From: Stropharia rugosoannulata
Lineage: Eukaryota > Basidiomycota > Agaricomycetes > Agaricales > Strophariaceae
Length of the DNA: 64,000 nt
Assembly (NCBI GenBank): GCA_028532985.1
Contig: JANCIK010000004.1
Location: 620,001-684,000, forward strand
Reading direction: 5' to 3'
Shown: piece by piece, positions 22,643 to 35,100 of the stretch
Numbering within the stretch: position 1 is the first letter of the stretch
How the letters are laid out: each line of letters starts with the position of its first letter
The notes under the pieces: generated by a model
The model's database searches: none
Told to the model about the DNA's origin: nothing
What the model saw: only the letters and a program-made list of their open reading frames with translations
Program-made: the position numbers and the translations under genes

Positions 22643-24506
22643 ATGGCTGCGCCTTCTCCTTCTCCGTCGCTCTCTATCCGCACTATCTATAGCGAATTCT
22701 TTGAGGATCTGGTCGAGGCCCTGGAACGCTGCCATTTCCCCGCGGCATCTATTGATTGGGCCGAACCCTTCCGCCTCCTCCGCGATGCTTTAATTGCTCG
22801 TCCCCTCCTCAACGATCCCTCTGCGGCTCGGAAATTCGTGAAGTCCACCTTACCCCCCTTGTTTCGCAATGCTCGAAACTCTCTTCTCGCTCTCAACGGT
22901 GGTTCGTACCTGAAGATTGAGCAAGCGGGTACCATGTTGCCAGAAATCCGGCAAATTTTTCGGTGGCTTATATTGATCGTTCAGTCTTTGCCCTCCGAGA
23001 TCCTGGACGAGCTAGACCTGGACTGGCTAGTACTTCCCCGGGTACGCTTTTTCTCTCTTTAGCCTTTCTATTATCCTTGCTGATTTGCCTTCTCTATTTC
23101 CAGATAGACTACGGCTCTGTTTGCCCCGTCTCTGTCCTTAAGCGGCTCAACTTCCCTTCTCCTCTAATCGCCCCGGTTCAAGAGTTTGATGGGGACTTTC
23201 CCCACATCCTGGAGGGTTTGTTGGAGGGCTTTGGCCCGGGCTTACTTCAGCTCGACGGGTACCGCCCTGCTCTCGAATTTCACCGGACCCCGCCTCCCCT
23301 ACCTCCCCCAATAGTGGACGCAGAGCCATTGTCTCCCCCAACCCCTGTTTTTCCCGGTTCCCCTACTCTGGCCCCTCCTGTTGCAGGCCCTGATTGGAAC
23401 CTTCTCGCTGCAGAGGACTTAGACTTGGCTTCCCTTCCTCCACGCGAACTCGTGCATCCATTTACTGGTAGACCCCGGCCATCTGTTTCCCGTGCAGTCC
23501 CCGTACCCGCAAGTCAGGCTGACGGGTCCGTTTTTACTCCGCCGCCTATTCGCCCCATTCGCCGGAACACTGCCCGCGAAGGTCCCGCATATGCGCATTA
23601 TGCACAACAGCATCGTTGGGAGGCCACCCCTCTAGAGTTTAAGGATCCCCGTCCCCCTCAAATGATAAACCGGGCTCAAGCCGAGGGGCTTCGGGTCCAA
23701 CACAACATTCAAGTGAGTTTTCGTAGTTCTGCCCTTGTCTCTTTTTTTTTTTTTTTGGTATTCAGAACTTATTCTCTTCTAGCTCCCGACGCCTTGCGCC
23801 GCCTGCCTGCTTCTCGGTTTAGAGGACCGTTGCGAGGTACAGGAAGGGGAAGACAGGTGCACTCCTTGTATAGTGCGCAAATCCACCACTTTCCCTTGTA
23901 CTTTCCTTGCCTCTCCGGACGAGCGGGCTCTTTTAGCTGAGCGGTGCCACTTTTTGGGTGGCACTTCCCTAGCTGGTAAGCTGCATTTCTTCTAACTCTC
24001 TTATTATTTCTAACTTATTTCTCTCCTTTTTTATTTTTTTATTTTTTTTAGCTATTCAAGATGACTTCTCCAGCTTGCAACATCAGGCGGAGCAATATCT
24101 CGTCCAGAGTCGGTTAGCTGAGGCCAGTTTCGCCCGGGCCGAATTTTATCGTGACCGGATCTACGCCCGCTTGGGCTTACTTCTCGAGTCAGACTCGCCT
24201 GATGCCATCTTCTCCACCCATGCCTCGATGGACCGCGCGTCTTTTGACGCCCTGGTGGAAGCTGTTCGCGCCTCTGATGGGTTGGGGCGGGTGCGCTCCC
24301 GGTTCTCCTTTGATTCTGTGGTGGAGAACTTGGCAGAGTCTTACCTGCCCGAGGTGCCCCAAGTTGCACCCTATAACGACACCCAGCGCGCCGACCCCGC
24401 TACTTTGGCTGAGTCTGAGATGGAGGCCGGCGAATCTGAAGAGGTGGGCCCAGCTCCTTTAGCTGACTCCGAAATGGAGGTCGATGGATCCGGGGAGACT
24501 ATCTGA
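22643..24506 (+). CDS. OUTER AccA: accessory protein with Zn-cluster-like Cys motif
   Basis: Four exons (22643-23041, 23104-23712, 23783-23975, 24052-24506), all with GT-AG ends and consistent frame, giving about 551 residues. The N-terminal domain is helical (from MAAPSPSPSLSIRTIYSEFF). A Pro-rich linker fills about residues 185-320. A six-Cys cluster C-x2-C-x8-C-x8-C-x2-C-x9-C follows at about 340-375, close to the fungal Zn2Cys6 DNA-binding pattern but with longer spacing. A helical segment (QHQAEQYLVQSRLAEAS) and an acidic C-terminus end it. It is antisense to gag-pol. INNER has a gene at the same place with the same order of parts (26559-28571). The function is unknown; a DNA-binding regulator is my inference. 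Confidence 0.65.
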
Positions 24507-24801
24507 TTGTACTTTTTGATACTATTCTTGTCTGCCTCTTTGTGTAATATTCTCTCTTGTGTACTTCTTTAGTAGGAGTACAAATGTTATATTCTCTCTC
24601 TTTTGGTAACTTCTTAAGTGTGAATTTGAGTGAATGGTTTATTCTTTCAAGTTTTTTCCTTTAAGAATTTTGTTATAAGTTTTCTGCCCGATTATTTGTC
24701 CACATTTAGGACTCCGTCTTTTGATCCCTCTTTTAAACTGAGTCTTTTTGACCCTTGTTCACTCATGGACAACTTGGAACTCTCTAATACCTTGCAGGCG
24801 A

Positions 24802-26009
24802 TGTGAGGTCTACTGCGTAGCTAGACTCGAAATCGCGAAACACAACACACACACACACCCAGCGGAGCGAGATCCTATCCCTTAGATCGAGTGAACGCCC
24901 TCAACTAAATGGCTAGTATAATCTATGCTCTGCCCTGGTTCCCGTTCTGGGCGTGCGATGCGCGCACCTCGTGTCCTCTAGTCTTTGTAACAGCAAGTAG
25001 TGCCTGCAAGTTCGTTTGTAAGGAGGGGTTTAATTCTAGTAATTCTCGGATAGAGCCCGGTTGCTAGTGGCGTGCACTAGGCAAAATGATGAATGAAATA
25101 AGTTGTTTTAGCGAACGGCTTCGCTGCGCGCACTTCCGGGTCCGGTGACCTCGTGCGATGCGCGGACTCTCCAAAGTCCAACAATCCCAAGACTCTCCAA
25201 AGTCTTTCACCCGGCGGTGCAGTCTCACAGTCTAAACACTACAGTGCGAGTTTCCGTACACGTTTGTACTGACTCCTCACTGAGCTCTCCAAATGACCCG
25301 GTGGCCAGAAGCTATCCAAAACTCCTATGATTCACAAACACTTCACAGTTAAAACCCTAACAAAAGCTAAACACAGCCCGCTGACGGCCTGGGACGGAAC
25401 CCAGCACACAGATCTAGTGGGTAGACAATTGCTTGAATTACTATAGCCAAGGATACAGGTTTATATGCGATGCGCGCATGTGTACTAATCGTAAGGTAAA
25501 GTAAATACTAGCAACGTGTAAAAGGTCCGCGCATCGCATCCGGGCTTCCCTCTAGTGTTCCAGCCCCTTGGCATTTCGCTGCGCGCGTGTCGTTCGTTCC
25601 CTCGGGCTTTTGCGCGTCTTTTGATGCGCGCCGCCACGGTCACATGATGTGTGGACTTAGGCAAATTCTGCCTTTGCGATGCGCGCACATGAGATGCGCG
25701 CACAGCCCTTCACACCGCCCTTGGTACTCGCTCAGCTGTACTCACACCGCACTTCGCTGGTGCTTAACCGTTCTACGCCTCTCCGATCGCTCGCACGGAT
25801 GACCAGACTATGCACTTTAGGCTGTGCAGCTCGCTGACCGATCTCTCTCGCAATGCGGTGCGCGCAGGCGCTTATAGTCATAAAGCGCGCTGATAGCTAT
25901 AGACTATGAGTCAGGCTCCACTCTAGTCCCTCTGTGTTTCCCGCGCGCAGCTGTCCCGCCACTGGGACTTCAGACTGTTTACACCCATAGCCAAAAAGCA
26001 GCCCTCTCA
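24802..26009 (-). repeat. INNER LTR (3' LTR in element sense)
   Basis: 1208 bp, TG...CA ends. Compared with 39450-40660 I see a clustered difference near 25517-25526 (3-bp indel plus substitutions) and a C/T change near 25627. It contains six exact TGCGCGCA octamers and near matches. Short frames here are not genes. Confidence 0.95.
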
Positions 26010-26046
26010 TCTCCCCCCCACTAAAATCTTGACTGTCCTCAGTCAA
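26010..26046 (-). promoter_or_regulatory. INNER polypurine tract plus hairpin (LTR-adjacent copy)
   Basis: TCTCCCCCCCACTAAAATC directly follows the LTR (a GTGGGGGGGAGA polypurine tract in element sense). The perfect hairpin TTGACTG-TCCT-CAGTCAA follows at 26029-26046. Confidence 0.75.
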
Positions 26047-26450
26047 CTTCAGATGCGCGCATCTCATCTTTGATAGCAGTTCACCATTATCCCGTTTTCC
26101 TGCCTACGGCTCAGCTACTGCCTTACGCGGCTACTACGGCGCCTCCGCCGGAGTCACTATCGCTATCCATCCTCTTTCCTTCCTTTTCAGGTATCCCCAG
26201 CCCGACTTTTCTCGACTAGTTTATTTTAGGCAACCGCCACCGCACTCATACGCGCACCGTACCTCCCGCTGACTTCCTTCTTGGGTCATTTGCCTAGTCA
26301 GGTCTTTTCTTCTCCTTTTCTGATCCTTGCTGGACCTTCTTTTGGCGTTACGCTGTTCTAGCATATTGCCGGTAAGTTTACTCGACATGCGCTCACCGCC
26401 TTCCGCTTCTCTCATACTCCAGAATTTTCTTTTGCTATTCCTCCCTGCCA

Positions 26451-26458
26451 TATATAAA
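26451..26458 (+). promoter_or_regulatory. TATA box of INNER AccA
   Basis: TATATAAA about 100 bp upstream of the AccA ATG at 26559, showing that the antisense cassette has its own promoter. Confidence 0.6.
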
Positions 26459-26558
26459 GCAGCCATTCACGCTACCTTTCCTTCTTCTTTCTCGTCCTCT
26501 TTTTACCTATCCTTACTGCTTCCCTTTCTATTCTCCCATCCTAGACCACAAGTGCTCC

Positions 26559-28571
26559 ATGGCTTTCCGAGGCGTCAGCAAGCTACTCAAGGTTCAACAG
26601 GAAGAGCGCGCCCTTGACCGCGCGGATCATTTCCATCGACTCCGCCCCGTCTTAGCCCAATACGACATTTTCGAGGACTTGGGCGGCCGTGACCGGCTGA
26701 GCCCCGAGGAAGTTAACCAATTCGTGTCCCTTCGCGAACGTTTCGGCCTCGCAGTCGAAAACCATGTGCGCGCATTTCCTATCGACGCCACTCACCACGC
26801 AGGAACGCGCGAATTGGTTCTCCTGTTGTCCCTCCTGGCCACCGGTGACGACGACCCAATTTTTGGATGGAACTCGGAGGACATAACCCAGCGCGCCTTA
26901 TGGTTCACCGAGCCCGACCCCGAGCTAAAACCCGTAAGTCCCCTTTTTCATTTTCTTTATCATGTGCGCTAACAGATCCTCTACAGCTGACTTCTTACAA
27001 GGTCGCTTTCGCTAGCGCCTTCCCTCTGTCTTGGTCGCCGGGGGCTCAGCCAGAGCCCCGTTTGCAGTACATCCCCCTGGCGCCATCCGACATAGAAATG
27101 GCCGCGCCAGGAACGGAGGCTTCTGGCACTGTCGAGACAACAGCCGCGCCCCCGCCCCCGCCCGAACAAATGCGCGCATCATCCACTCCACCGCCCCCTT
27201 CCCCTTCCCCGGTGCCTTCTGCGCGCACCTCACCAGTCCCTACTGCGCCTGCCCCCATTGCGCCTGCCAAGCGCAAGCGCACTGTTCATGTACCCCTTTC
27301 GTCCCTGCCAGTCCCCGACCTTCCATTGGCTAAGCGTACGCGCTCCGCCCCCGAGACTTCTGGTAACGTTTCCTTAATCACTGGCCTTTTCTTTCTTCTT
27401 GATGCTTTTCTAGTGATCCAAGAGGCCGTAGCCGGTCCTTCTCGTACGCGCACTTCTGCCCCCACTTCCAAGAAACGCGCGTCGCGCACTAAGGTGGTGC
27501 CTTTGGAGGTGGTCCCCAGTGGCCTCCCCGAGCTTCCTCGTCTGGTAGGCGTGGACAACTCAAAAGTTGCCTACCAGTCTACATATCCTATCTATAATCT
27601 CCTCCCCGGCGTATATTCCGCGTCGCTTGCCTTGGCGGGCAAGCCCTTGCCTGACGCCATTCAGATGCGCCAACTGCCTTCCGAGGAGCAGCTGAACGCT
27701 GCCGTGATCGTACGTCTCGTGTTCCCTTTTAAAATTTGTATTTATCTAGCTAACTCTTTCCCAACCCTAGCCCGGGTTTTCTTGCTCTCTTTGCGGGCGT
27801 CCTCAGGACGAGTCTTCCGATACCGCTTCTCACAAGACATTTTGTCTCCTGCGCGGCCCTGGCAGGAAATGCGCGAGTTGTCGCTTGAGCAATCAGGGCC
27901 CTTGTCTCCATACGATGACCAGTACCGAACTCGACAGTGCCCTTGAGGGGACTTCTGGCTGGCATCGGACTTCTCCCCGTGGTATGCGCGCATCCTTTAT
28001 CTTACTTTTCCTTCCACTTTGTTAACTTCTCTTCTTTTCAGAACTTCAAGCTTCCTTCGCTCGTCTCGAGGCCTATGGTCAGCAGGCGCGCGCCGCGGAA
28101 GAGTCCCGCCGAGGCCTTCAGCGCCTGTACTTCGCCGAGCTGATCCAGCTCGTCCAGCTTGCGCAAGCCATGGCTGCGACCCTCCCTACGAACGTCGTGA
28201 TAGGCGCGCGTTTCACTGATTGCGAGACCTTTGACGCCTTGCGTCATATGGATCTCCCTGCTCTCTGCGCGTCATACGATGCGCTTTGCCAGCCTCTGGA
28301 CCCCGACCATCCGACTGACTTCGTTCCCTCTTCCTCCTTTTACGATCCCGCGCACCCTCGTCAAGATCCTTCATCTTTCATCCCCGCCCCCCAACCTTCT
28401 AAAGCCTCCAAGGTCCGCGCCTCGGTTTCTAAAAATAAAGGCAAGGGTAAAGGCAAAGGCAAGGCGCCTGTTCGATCCTACAAGTCTTCTCCCGTCGTTG
28501 TCGACGACTCAAGCCCCGAGGCCTCTGCTGAAGAAGAGGCTGTTAACGAGGGCGATAATATGGAGACCTGA
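26559..28571 (+). CDS. INNER AccA: accessory protein with Cys cluster and basic C-terminal region
   Basis: Five exons (26559-26933, 26987-27362, 27414-27709, 27807-27981, 28042-28571), all in frame, giving 583 residues. It starts MAFRGVSKLLKVQQEERALD with a helical N-terminal domain. A Pro/Ala-rich linker holds two basic KRKR/KRTR stretches. A Cys group C-x8-C-x2-C-x7-C (KTFCLLRGPGRKCASCR...) lies at about residue 377, matching the last four Cys of OUTER AccA but lacking the first CxxC. A helical segment and a Lys-Gly-rich basic stretch (KNKGKGKGKGKA) follow, then an acidic end. The last intron donor is GTATGCGCGCA, so the element motif sits on a splice site. The function is unknown; a nuclear DNA- or chromatin-binding protein is inferred. 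Confidence 0.65.
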
Positions 28572-29016
28572 GTCTTGCTGCGGGACGCGCATTTTGGCGC
28601 CTGTTTTCTTTTTATCTTTCTTTCTTGTGCCCTCCCTTACTATTCTATCTAGCATATGTAGAGTAGCTTTGTCTAGTATTATATGCTTTGGAATTTACAA
28701 TTCTCTTCTTATCTTCCTCCTGTGTGATCCTAAGCATTTTTATTTCTTCTTAAGGTAATCCCTAACAGCTAGCTTTCTTTTGAGCGAGTACAAGTGCGAT
28801 GCGCGCACATTAGGAATGCACGCTTGCTTGTATGTGCCCATCAACTTCTGTTCCGGTTTTCCTACAGTACTTGGGCGAGTATCAGTGCGATGCGCGCATA
28901 TGAAGTGATGTGCATATGCGTATCCGCTAGCCCACTGCTACTTCTACCCTGCACTTCTGATCCTTCTGCCGTATCTCCTTAAGCTGCTAGATTTATCTCT
29001 GCTTGGCTAGGCCATC

Positions 29017-29053
29017 TCTCCCCCCCACTATAAATTCAACTGTCCCCAGTTGA
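29017..29053 (-). promoter_or_regulatory. INNER internal polypurine tract plus hairpin (second copy)
   Basis: CTCCCCCCCACTATAAAT is followed by the hairpin TCAACTG-TCCC-CAGTTGA (29036-29053), 20 bp before the AccB ATG. It copies the LTR-adjacent block with compensating stem changes. TATAAAT at 29030-29036 may also serve as the AccB TATA box. Confidence 0.65.
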
Positions 29054-29073
29054 GAGTTTCTTTACTCTCTGTT

Positions 29074-29554
29074 ATGGCTCTCCGATATCAGCGCACCGCT
29101 GTTGCTCGCCAATTCACTGTTTTACTGAGACAACTCGCCGTTCATGCGGAGCTCGCAGAGGACTGCGACAACGGCCCTTTTCACTTTCCTCTACAGTCTG
29201 CTCAGTCCCTCGTGCGCGCACTGGTAAAGTCCCTATGTTCATGCAAGCGCTTCCTCTGCTGACGTTTTCCTCCAGGATCGCATTACACTGCCTTTGCGCT
29301 TTATCGATTTCAACCGCCAATACCTGTCTTTAGTCATGACGATCGTGTTTTACGAAGGCCGCGCTCAGCGCAGATTCAGCGATGATCATTTCGATGCGCG
29401 CATGCTCAGCAATGCCGCTCTTCACATTCTCGATCGGTACAGCCATCTTGGCATGCCTTTTCACAATCTCCCACCCTCGGAACCAACAGGGACCGCCATT
29501 TTAGACACAGATCCCGACGCTGCCCTTGTAGTAGATGATATTAGCTACGATTGA
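29074..29554 (+). CDS. INNER AccB: small accessory protein
   Basis: Two exons. Exon 1 is MALRYQRTAVARQFTVLLRQ... up to SLVRAL (donor GTAAAG directly after a TGCGCGCA at 29213-29220). Exon 2 begins DRITLPLRFIDFNRQYLSLV. The product is about 140 residues, helical, with an acidic C-terminus (TDPDAALVVDDISYD). Position, exon layout and acidic end match the split OUTER AccB. No known domain recognised. Confidence 0.55.
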
Positions 29555-29571
29555 GCCCGTGCGCGGCTCTG

Positions 29572-30174
29572 ATGGATCGTTTAGTGCTATATATGATCCT
29601 TCAAATGAACATGTCTTTTATCATCATGCCCTCCTTCGATACCGAAAGTAATCTCCTTCAACGCGCAAGGTCCGATCCTTCCTTCTTGCGCTTAGCTGCT
29701 CTACCCAAGCGGGCGCTAGCTGATATTCCTCTTGATGACCATGAGCGCGTCTGCCGCATCTACATAGGCGCCCTTCATTTTATTCTTGAGGCCGCGACTG
29801 AACCGCTGCTCCCCATGACCGTCTGCCTAGACATGATGCGTCATGTTCAAGACCATGCGGTGCGCGCATGTCCCCTTTTTCCAGCCTTCTCGTGCACAGC
29901 TCTGACATCCTTGTAGCGGGCACTGGCGCTAACCGAAGCTACCAGTCATTCGCCTCGCATCTCGCACTTGTGCGCTCAACTTCACTATAGCGAGCTCGTC
30001 CTGCGCATGTGTGGTACCACTGATGCAGAGCGCTACGGCACCCTCCCTCACTCTGAACACTTCCAACAACTTCACTATGCCGCCCAGGTCTTTTATCAGG
30101 AGGAATTCTTTCCTGTAGGCCTCTTCTTCTCATGTGCTGCGCTGACCCTGACCATCACTTCTTAGGATGTTTAA
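29572..30174 (+). CDS. INNER AccC: small accessory protein
   Basis: It starts MDRLVLYMILQMNMSFIIMP. An intron at 29860-29916 has the donor GTGCGCGCA, the element motif itself, and joins HVQDHA to RALALTEATS. The C-terminal exon has several Cys/His residues (LCAQLHYSELVLRMCG). The end is uncertain: either reading through to a stop at 30163-30165 or splicing a 51-nt GTAGGC...TTAG intron to end PDV at 30174. The product is about 180-190 residues. The OUTER gene in the same place is 41239-41858. Function unknown. Confidence 0.5.
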
Positions 30175-30667
30175 TTCCCGAACTGACACTCTGCTGTCTT
30201 TTCATTGATAACTATCTATACTCATAGCTAGCATCTATTCCTTGGTACATGTGTCATGACCCTGTATTTGAAATAAGACTGTCGGGTAACATTGTTATGC
30301 ACTTTCGGCATCAATCCCAAAGCAGACATCATTTTCCCAAACGGGGAAAGACCTGCATCTCTTTTGATGCGCGCACCCTTTTGCTGCGATGCGCGCACGA
30401 TCCTCCCACCTCTTGTCGCTATATGGGCTCTTGTATTCAGGTCCCCTCCATCCCACTCAATCTCCGTGAATGTAACGTCAGACAGGTGTAGCCTTGTGCT
30501 ATGACCCATCTGGACCTTTTGTTGAGTCCCTCTTTTCTTAACTCCTTGGGCCTGCTGCTCAGTCACTAGCTGCGCGCAGCGCTGATCATCTCAGTGAATG
30601 CTATATAAGCGCTCGCCGTCTCTGTATGAGCGCATCGCATCTTATTCCTACTTTCTCAACCACCACT

Positions 30668-31983
30668 ATGGCTACTACTCATGCTCCTCTTTTCAACTTC
30701 ACCAATGTCAAGCATCAGCTCTCGCTGATCCAGGACATTCGTGGGTTGGCCTCTGCCACTCCTGCGAATTATACCGGCAGCCTGGAGCTGCTTGCTGTCG
30801 ATTTGGTGCGCGCATCGCGCGGTTCCTTTGTTGTATGTTACTGATTCCGTCTGGCACGATTGCAGAACCGCTGGCGCGACGCGCACGGCGGTATCACTCG
30901 CGTTATAAACAACAATGAAGCTATCGAGATACTCAATGAGACTCGCGCCATATATACGTCGCTCGAGGCTGACCACCACATTCGCTCCTTTTCCCCTGCT
31001 GCCAACGCATTCATCAACTTGCATGAACAAGTCCTCAAGGCTAAGGCTGCCGCTTCTCGTCAGCGCACCCATACCCCTACTGGACCTGTGCGCTCATATT
31101 CCTCTCCTAACCCTTTCTATACTTAATCCCCTTTTTGGTGCGCGCAGCGCAACGTTCGCGTTCTTACGCGTTCCGCAACTGCGGACCTTGAAACCGCCTC
31201 CGCGCCTGGAGGTACTACATCTCCTGACTCTGACGATGACAAGGTGTGGCTAACCTTGGTCTCTTACCAGACATCACTAACATGCAACTTTACATGCTCC
31301 TCAAAAAGATGGCCCTCGACGATAAAGTTGAAGCCGCGACTGAGGGAGGTCCTCCCAGCAGGCAGCATACACCCGAGCCGAGCCCTAACAAGAAGCGCGC
31401 CGCGCCTCCTGATACTCCTAAACAGGTGTGTGTTTGACCCGTCTCCGCTGCGCGCACTTAGATTCTTATAGAAATACCAGCGCGAGCGCGGAGACACTCC
31501 TGGTTACCGCTCTCGTCCCCTTGGTCGAGGCATGACTTATCGTCAAACCGAGCTTCGTCGCTCATTCCGTGACGCCGCTGCAGGTGAGGCCTCTCCTAAG
31601 AAAGCCAGGCTGGGCTCAGAGGGCGTTCCTACGTTCCCCGACTCTCCTTTTATTATGCAAGGTGCGCGCACCGCACCGTTCTCTTACTAATCTTTTCTAA
31701 CCTTTCTCCCTCAGGCACTTCTCTTGTTTTGGACAATGACAAGGTCAATGCTTGTCTTGATGCCGCCGCTAACCTCCTTAAGGAGCCCCTTAATACGGGT
31801 AACCCTTCCGAGTTGGTGACGCGCCGCCTCATTGGTGATTTACAAGCAGAGATCATTTGTGATCTCCACAAGGTCGACTTCATCCTCAAGCGCCGCGCGC
31901 TCCTCGTCGAGCAGCTTGTCATTCTGCAGCGCAGCCTCGACGTTACTGGCGTTACTGCCACCGAGGACAAACCGGCCCAGTAG
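30668..31983 (+). CDS. INNER AccD: accessory protein, helical, six exons
   Basis: Exons 30668-30805, 30866-31087, 31148-31243, 31309-31425, 31472-31661 and 31715-31983 keep the frame and give 343 residues. It starts MATTHAPLFNFTNVKHQLSL. The middle is basic and disordered (PNKKRAAPPDTPK, SPKKARLGS). The last exon is a coiled-coil-like helix (LQAEIICDLHKVDFILKRRA). Element motifs form the donors of introns 1 and 5 (GTGCGCGCA) and the acceptor of intron 2 (TGCGCGCAG). A TATATAA box lies at about 30602. It converges on pol with 127 bp between the stop codons. OUTER AccD (42231-43642) has the same layout. Function unknown. Confidence 0.6.
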
Positions 31984-32110
31984 ATAGCCTGGCTCAATGT
32001 GCGCTGCGCGCCTTAAAGGGGCATCTGTAGCTAGCCCTCTCTGTATTCCCCGTCTTCTTTACCCAATATATTATATTGTGGTCGCTTTTCTTCCTACAGT
32101 GCTCACACAT

Positions 32111-35100
32111 CTAAGTGTCTTCTTCGCCCCAGTCATCCTCGTCTTCTTCATCTTCTTCCACTGTAAGCGCACCGCTACCCGAGGGTACACCGGGCTCATC
32201 AAAGATATAATCTTTGGGAATAGCTGGCTCATAGTCCGGCGCCTCTAACATTTTAGCTAGGTTCTCCTTGGTCTGATCAATTATATCATCCAAACCGTCC
32301 GGTAAGCGCAGCTGCCTTCGTGCAAAGTAAGGAATGAGGCGGAACGCCGCCACCTTATCCTTCAACACAGAGCCATCCATCTCTGCCACTAAGTATGCTC
32401 CACCGTCTTTTCGTGCGATAACGATGTAAGGCCCATTCCATCGTGCAAGCATCTTACGGTTCAGACTGGATTCTATGCCCGAGTTCCTCATTAGCACTAC
32501 ATCTCCTGGCTTAAACACATAGTCACGGATTTTAGCCGAGTGCTTCTTTTCAAATGCCCTGATCGCATCTCTTTTCGTCTTTGATACTCGTGCGCGCATC
32601 TCCTCTACTGTGTCGCGATGTTTGGCTAGTGCGCGCGCGCGATACCCTACTAACTCCTCTGTAGTCAGTACGCGATCTGGTAGTTTCACCAGCCAAGTCG
32701 CTTCCGCTATGTCAAAGGGTAGTATGGGGTGCGCGCCCGTCACCATGAAGAATGGGGAACACCCAAATCCTCGTCGTACGGTGATACGGTCAGCCCACAA
32801 CACATGGTAGAAGAATCTACTCCAACGCTTGTGCGCGCCCTCTGTCCCTCCACACGCTTTCCACAACATCTGTCTTATGTCCCAATGGGGACGCTCTATT
32901 TTTCCATTCGCTTGCGAGTTGTACGCGGAGATAGTAATCCCTGTAATCCCATACTTCTTTTCTAAGTACTTAAGCGCTGCGCGGAACGGTCCACCGTTAT
33001 CTGTGATGATTTCTTGCAGACAGCCCCAACGGCAGATAATGTCCTCGAATATCCACTGCGCTATTGCACGGGCATTCTCTTTCTTTAATGGCCGTCCTTC
33101 CGCCCATGAGCTCAGCGCACATCTTCCGTGCACTATGTAATTATACCCATTGGAGGCCGGGGACATGTGCATAGTGTCTGCGTGTAGTTGCTGGAAGATA
33201 GACGGCGTGTGTCTCGGTGCGCGGGATCTGGATGATAGTCTTCTGTCTTAACTGACAGACATGACATGTTTTCACATACCAGTAGACATCCCTTTCCAAC
33301 TCCGGCCACCAGAAGCGCTCAGCTAGCAGTTTGCGCGTAGCGTACGCTCCTCTGTGCCCCAAGCTGTCATGCGCTGAGCGCAGCATGCGTGTCCGCTGCG
33401 CCTGATCTATCACCAACTTATGCGCGTCATCTATGGATCTCCGGTACATCCGCCCATCCCTGTCTAAGAAGAAGTTGCGAGCGTTCCTCGTAAAGTTCTG
33501 ATATTCTCGCTCCGTCATGCCTTTAGGCCTAGTGGTTGGATTCTGCAACCAGTAGCGTATCACCGGCAATTTCTCATCCATATCTTTTCCTGCAGACGTC
33601 CTGTTGCGCTCATCGTACTCCTCATCCTCCAGATCCTCTATTTTGGAGTCGGGTATTGCATGTGCTAGTATGAATTTCTCTAAATACTCGCGCTGCGCGA
33701 GCGGCACACTCTCTTTCTGTATGAAGTCCCGCACGGCCCGCTTTTCCGCTTCCGTCTCTTTCCGTGCGCGCTCGAGCTCCTGCTGGAAACAGCCTATAGA
33801 GCGCGCTTCTGGTAACTTGCGCGTGGTGGGACCTTCAAACAACTCGTTGAGTAGTCCTGTATATAGATACCCTCCGCGATCATCGATCTGTTCCTTGAAT
33901 TCCTCAAAGTCCAGGGGATCTGGGTCATCTTCATAGACTTTCTCGTATTCGAGCGGTCCCACCTCCTGATCATCATCTTCTTCGGAGTGCGCGTACGCCT
34001 CATCTCCAGGTTGCCCTTCCCTACGCGATAAACCATCCGCACCAAAGGTTTTGCCCGCAACATGTTTCAACTGGAAGTGATACATAAGTATTTTATCTAT
34101 CCAGCGATTAATAGTCGCATTAGGGCCCATGCCCGGATTTTCCAACATGCCCTTCAAGTATTTGGCATCCGTTTCCACCACCAGCTTGCGCGCACCGATG
34201 AGCCAGTAATAACAGGCTTGTAGCGCACGTAAGAGTCCATACAACTCCCGTTTGGGCTGTGAGAAACGCTGCTCGCGTTCCGTTAACAGTATTGATCCGA
34301 AGCGCGCATATACCCTCTTCTTCGAATCTTGTGGGTCCTGCTGGTAAATATAGAATCCTACTGCCCTCCATGATGTGTCTACAGCCAAAGTAATCGGCCC
34401 TGTCAATGTGTAATCCAGTGGTTTCACGCAATGTGCGTTGCGCGCACCGTCTTTCAACGAGTCCATGCTAGCTTGCTGAGCGGGCCCCCACTCAAAGGGC
34501 TCTTTCCCACGCAATAGCCGCTGTATGTGCTCTGCTCGCTTCGCATAGTCTGAGATGTAAATACGGAGCAGACCCATTGTACCCATGAATGCGCGCACAT
34601 CACTGATGTTCTTGCATGGCCCCCAATTGAGGATCGCATGCACTTTATCAGGTGCTGGCCTTCGCCCTTCGTATGTGCACAAGTGCCCCACCACTACGAT
34701 CTCAGCCGCGCACAGTATGGACTTCTTTCCACTAAATGTTCCTCCCGAGTACTTCATGCGCTGCACGATTCTGTTGACATTCAACATGTGCTCCCATACG
34801 AATCTCCTTATTCCTTTATTCTCCGGTATCGTCTCGTATCCTCCTCCTTCTAACTCATAGCGCGTTTTAGGTCCCCTAATAGGTACATCGTCTATATAGG
34901 GCTCTGTAACTTCAGGTATTTCATCGCGTAATATATAGGCGACATCCTCGTGAAAGATGGGCACAGAGTTCGTCCATCCCATAGGTAGGGTTACTAAGCG
35001 CAGTGCACCGAACGGTGTCTGGAATGTAGTCAGGTCTCTAGAGGACTCAGCTAACAGCCGCTCATCGTACCCAACATACAAGTCCAGGATGCCGCCACAT

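Noticed and set aside
26981..27558. Minus-strand Arg/Gly-rich frames opposite INNER AccA
   Set aside because: Reverse complement of the Pro/Ala-rich linker; no supporting features.
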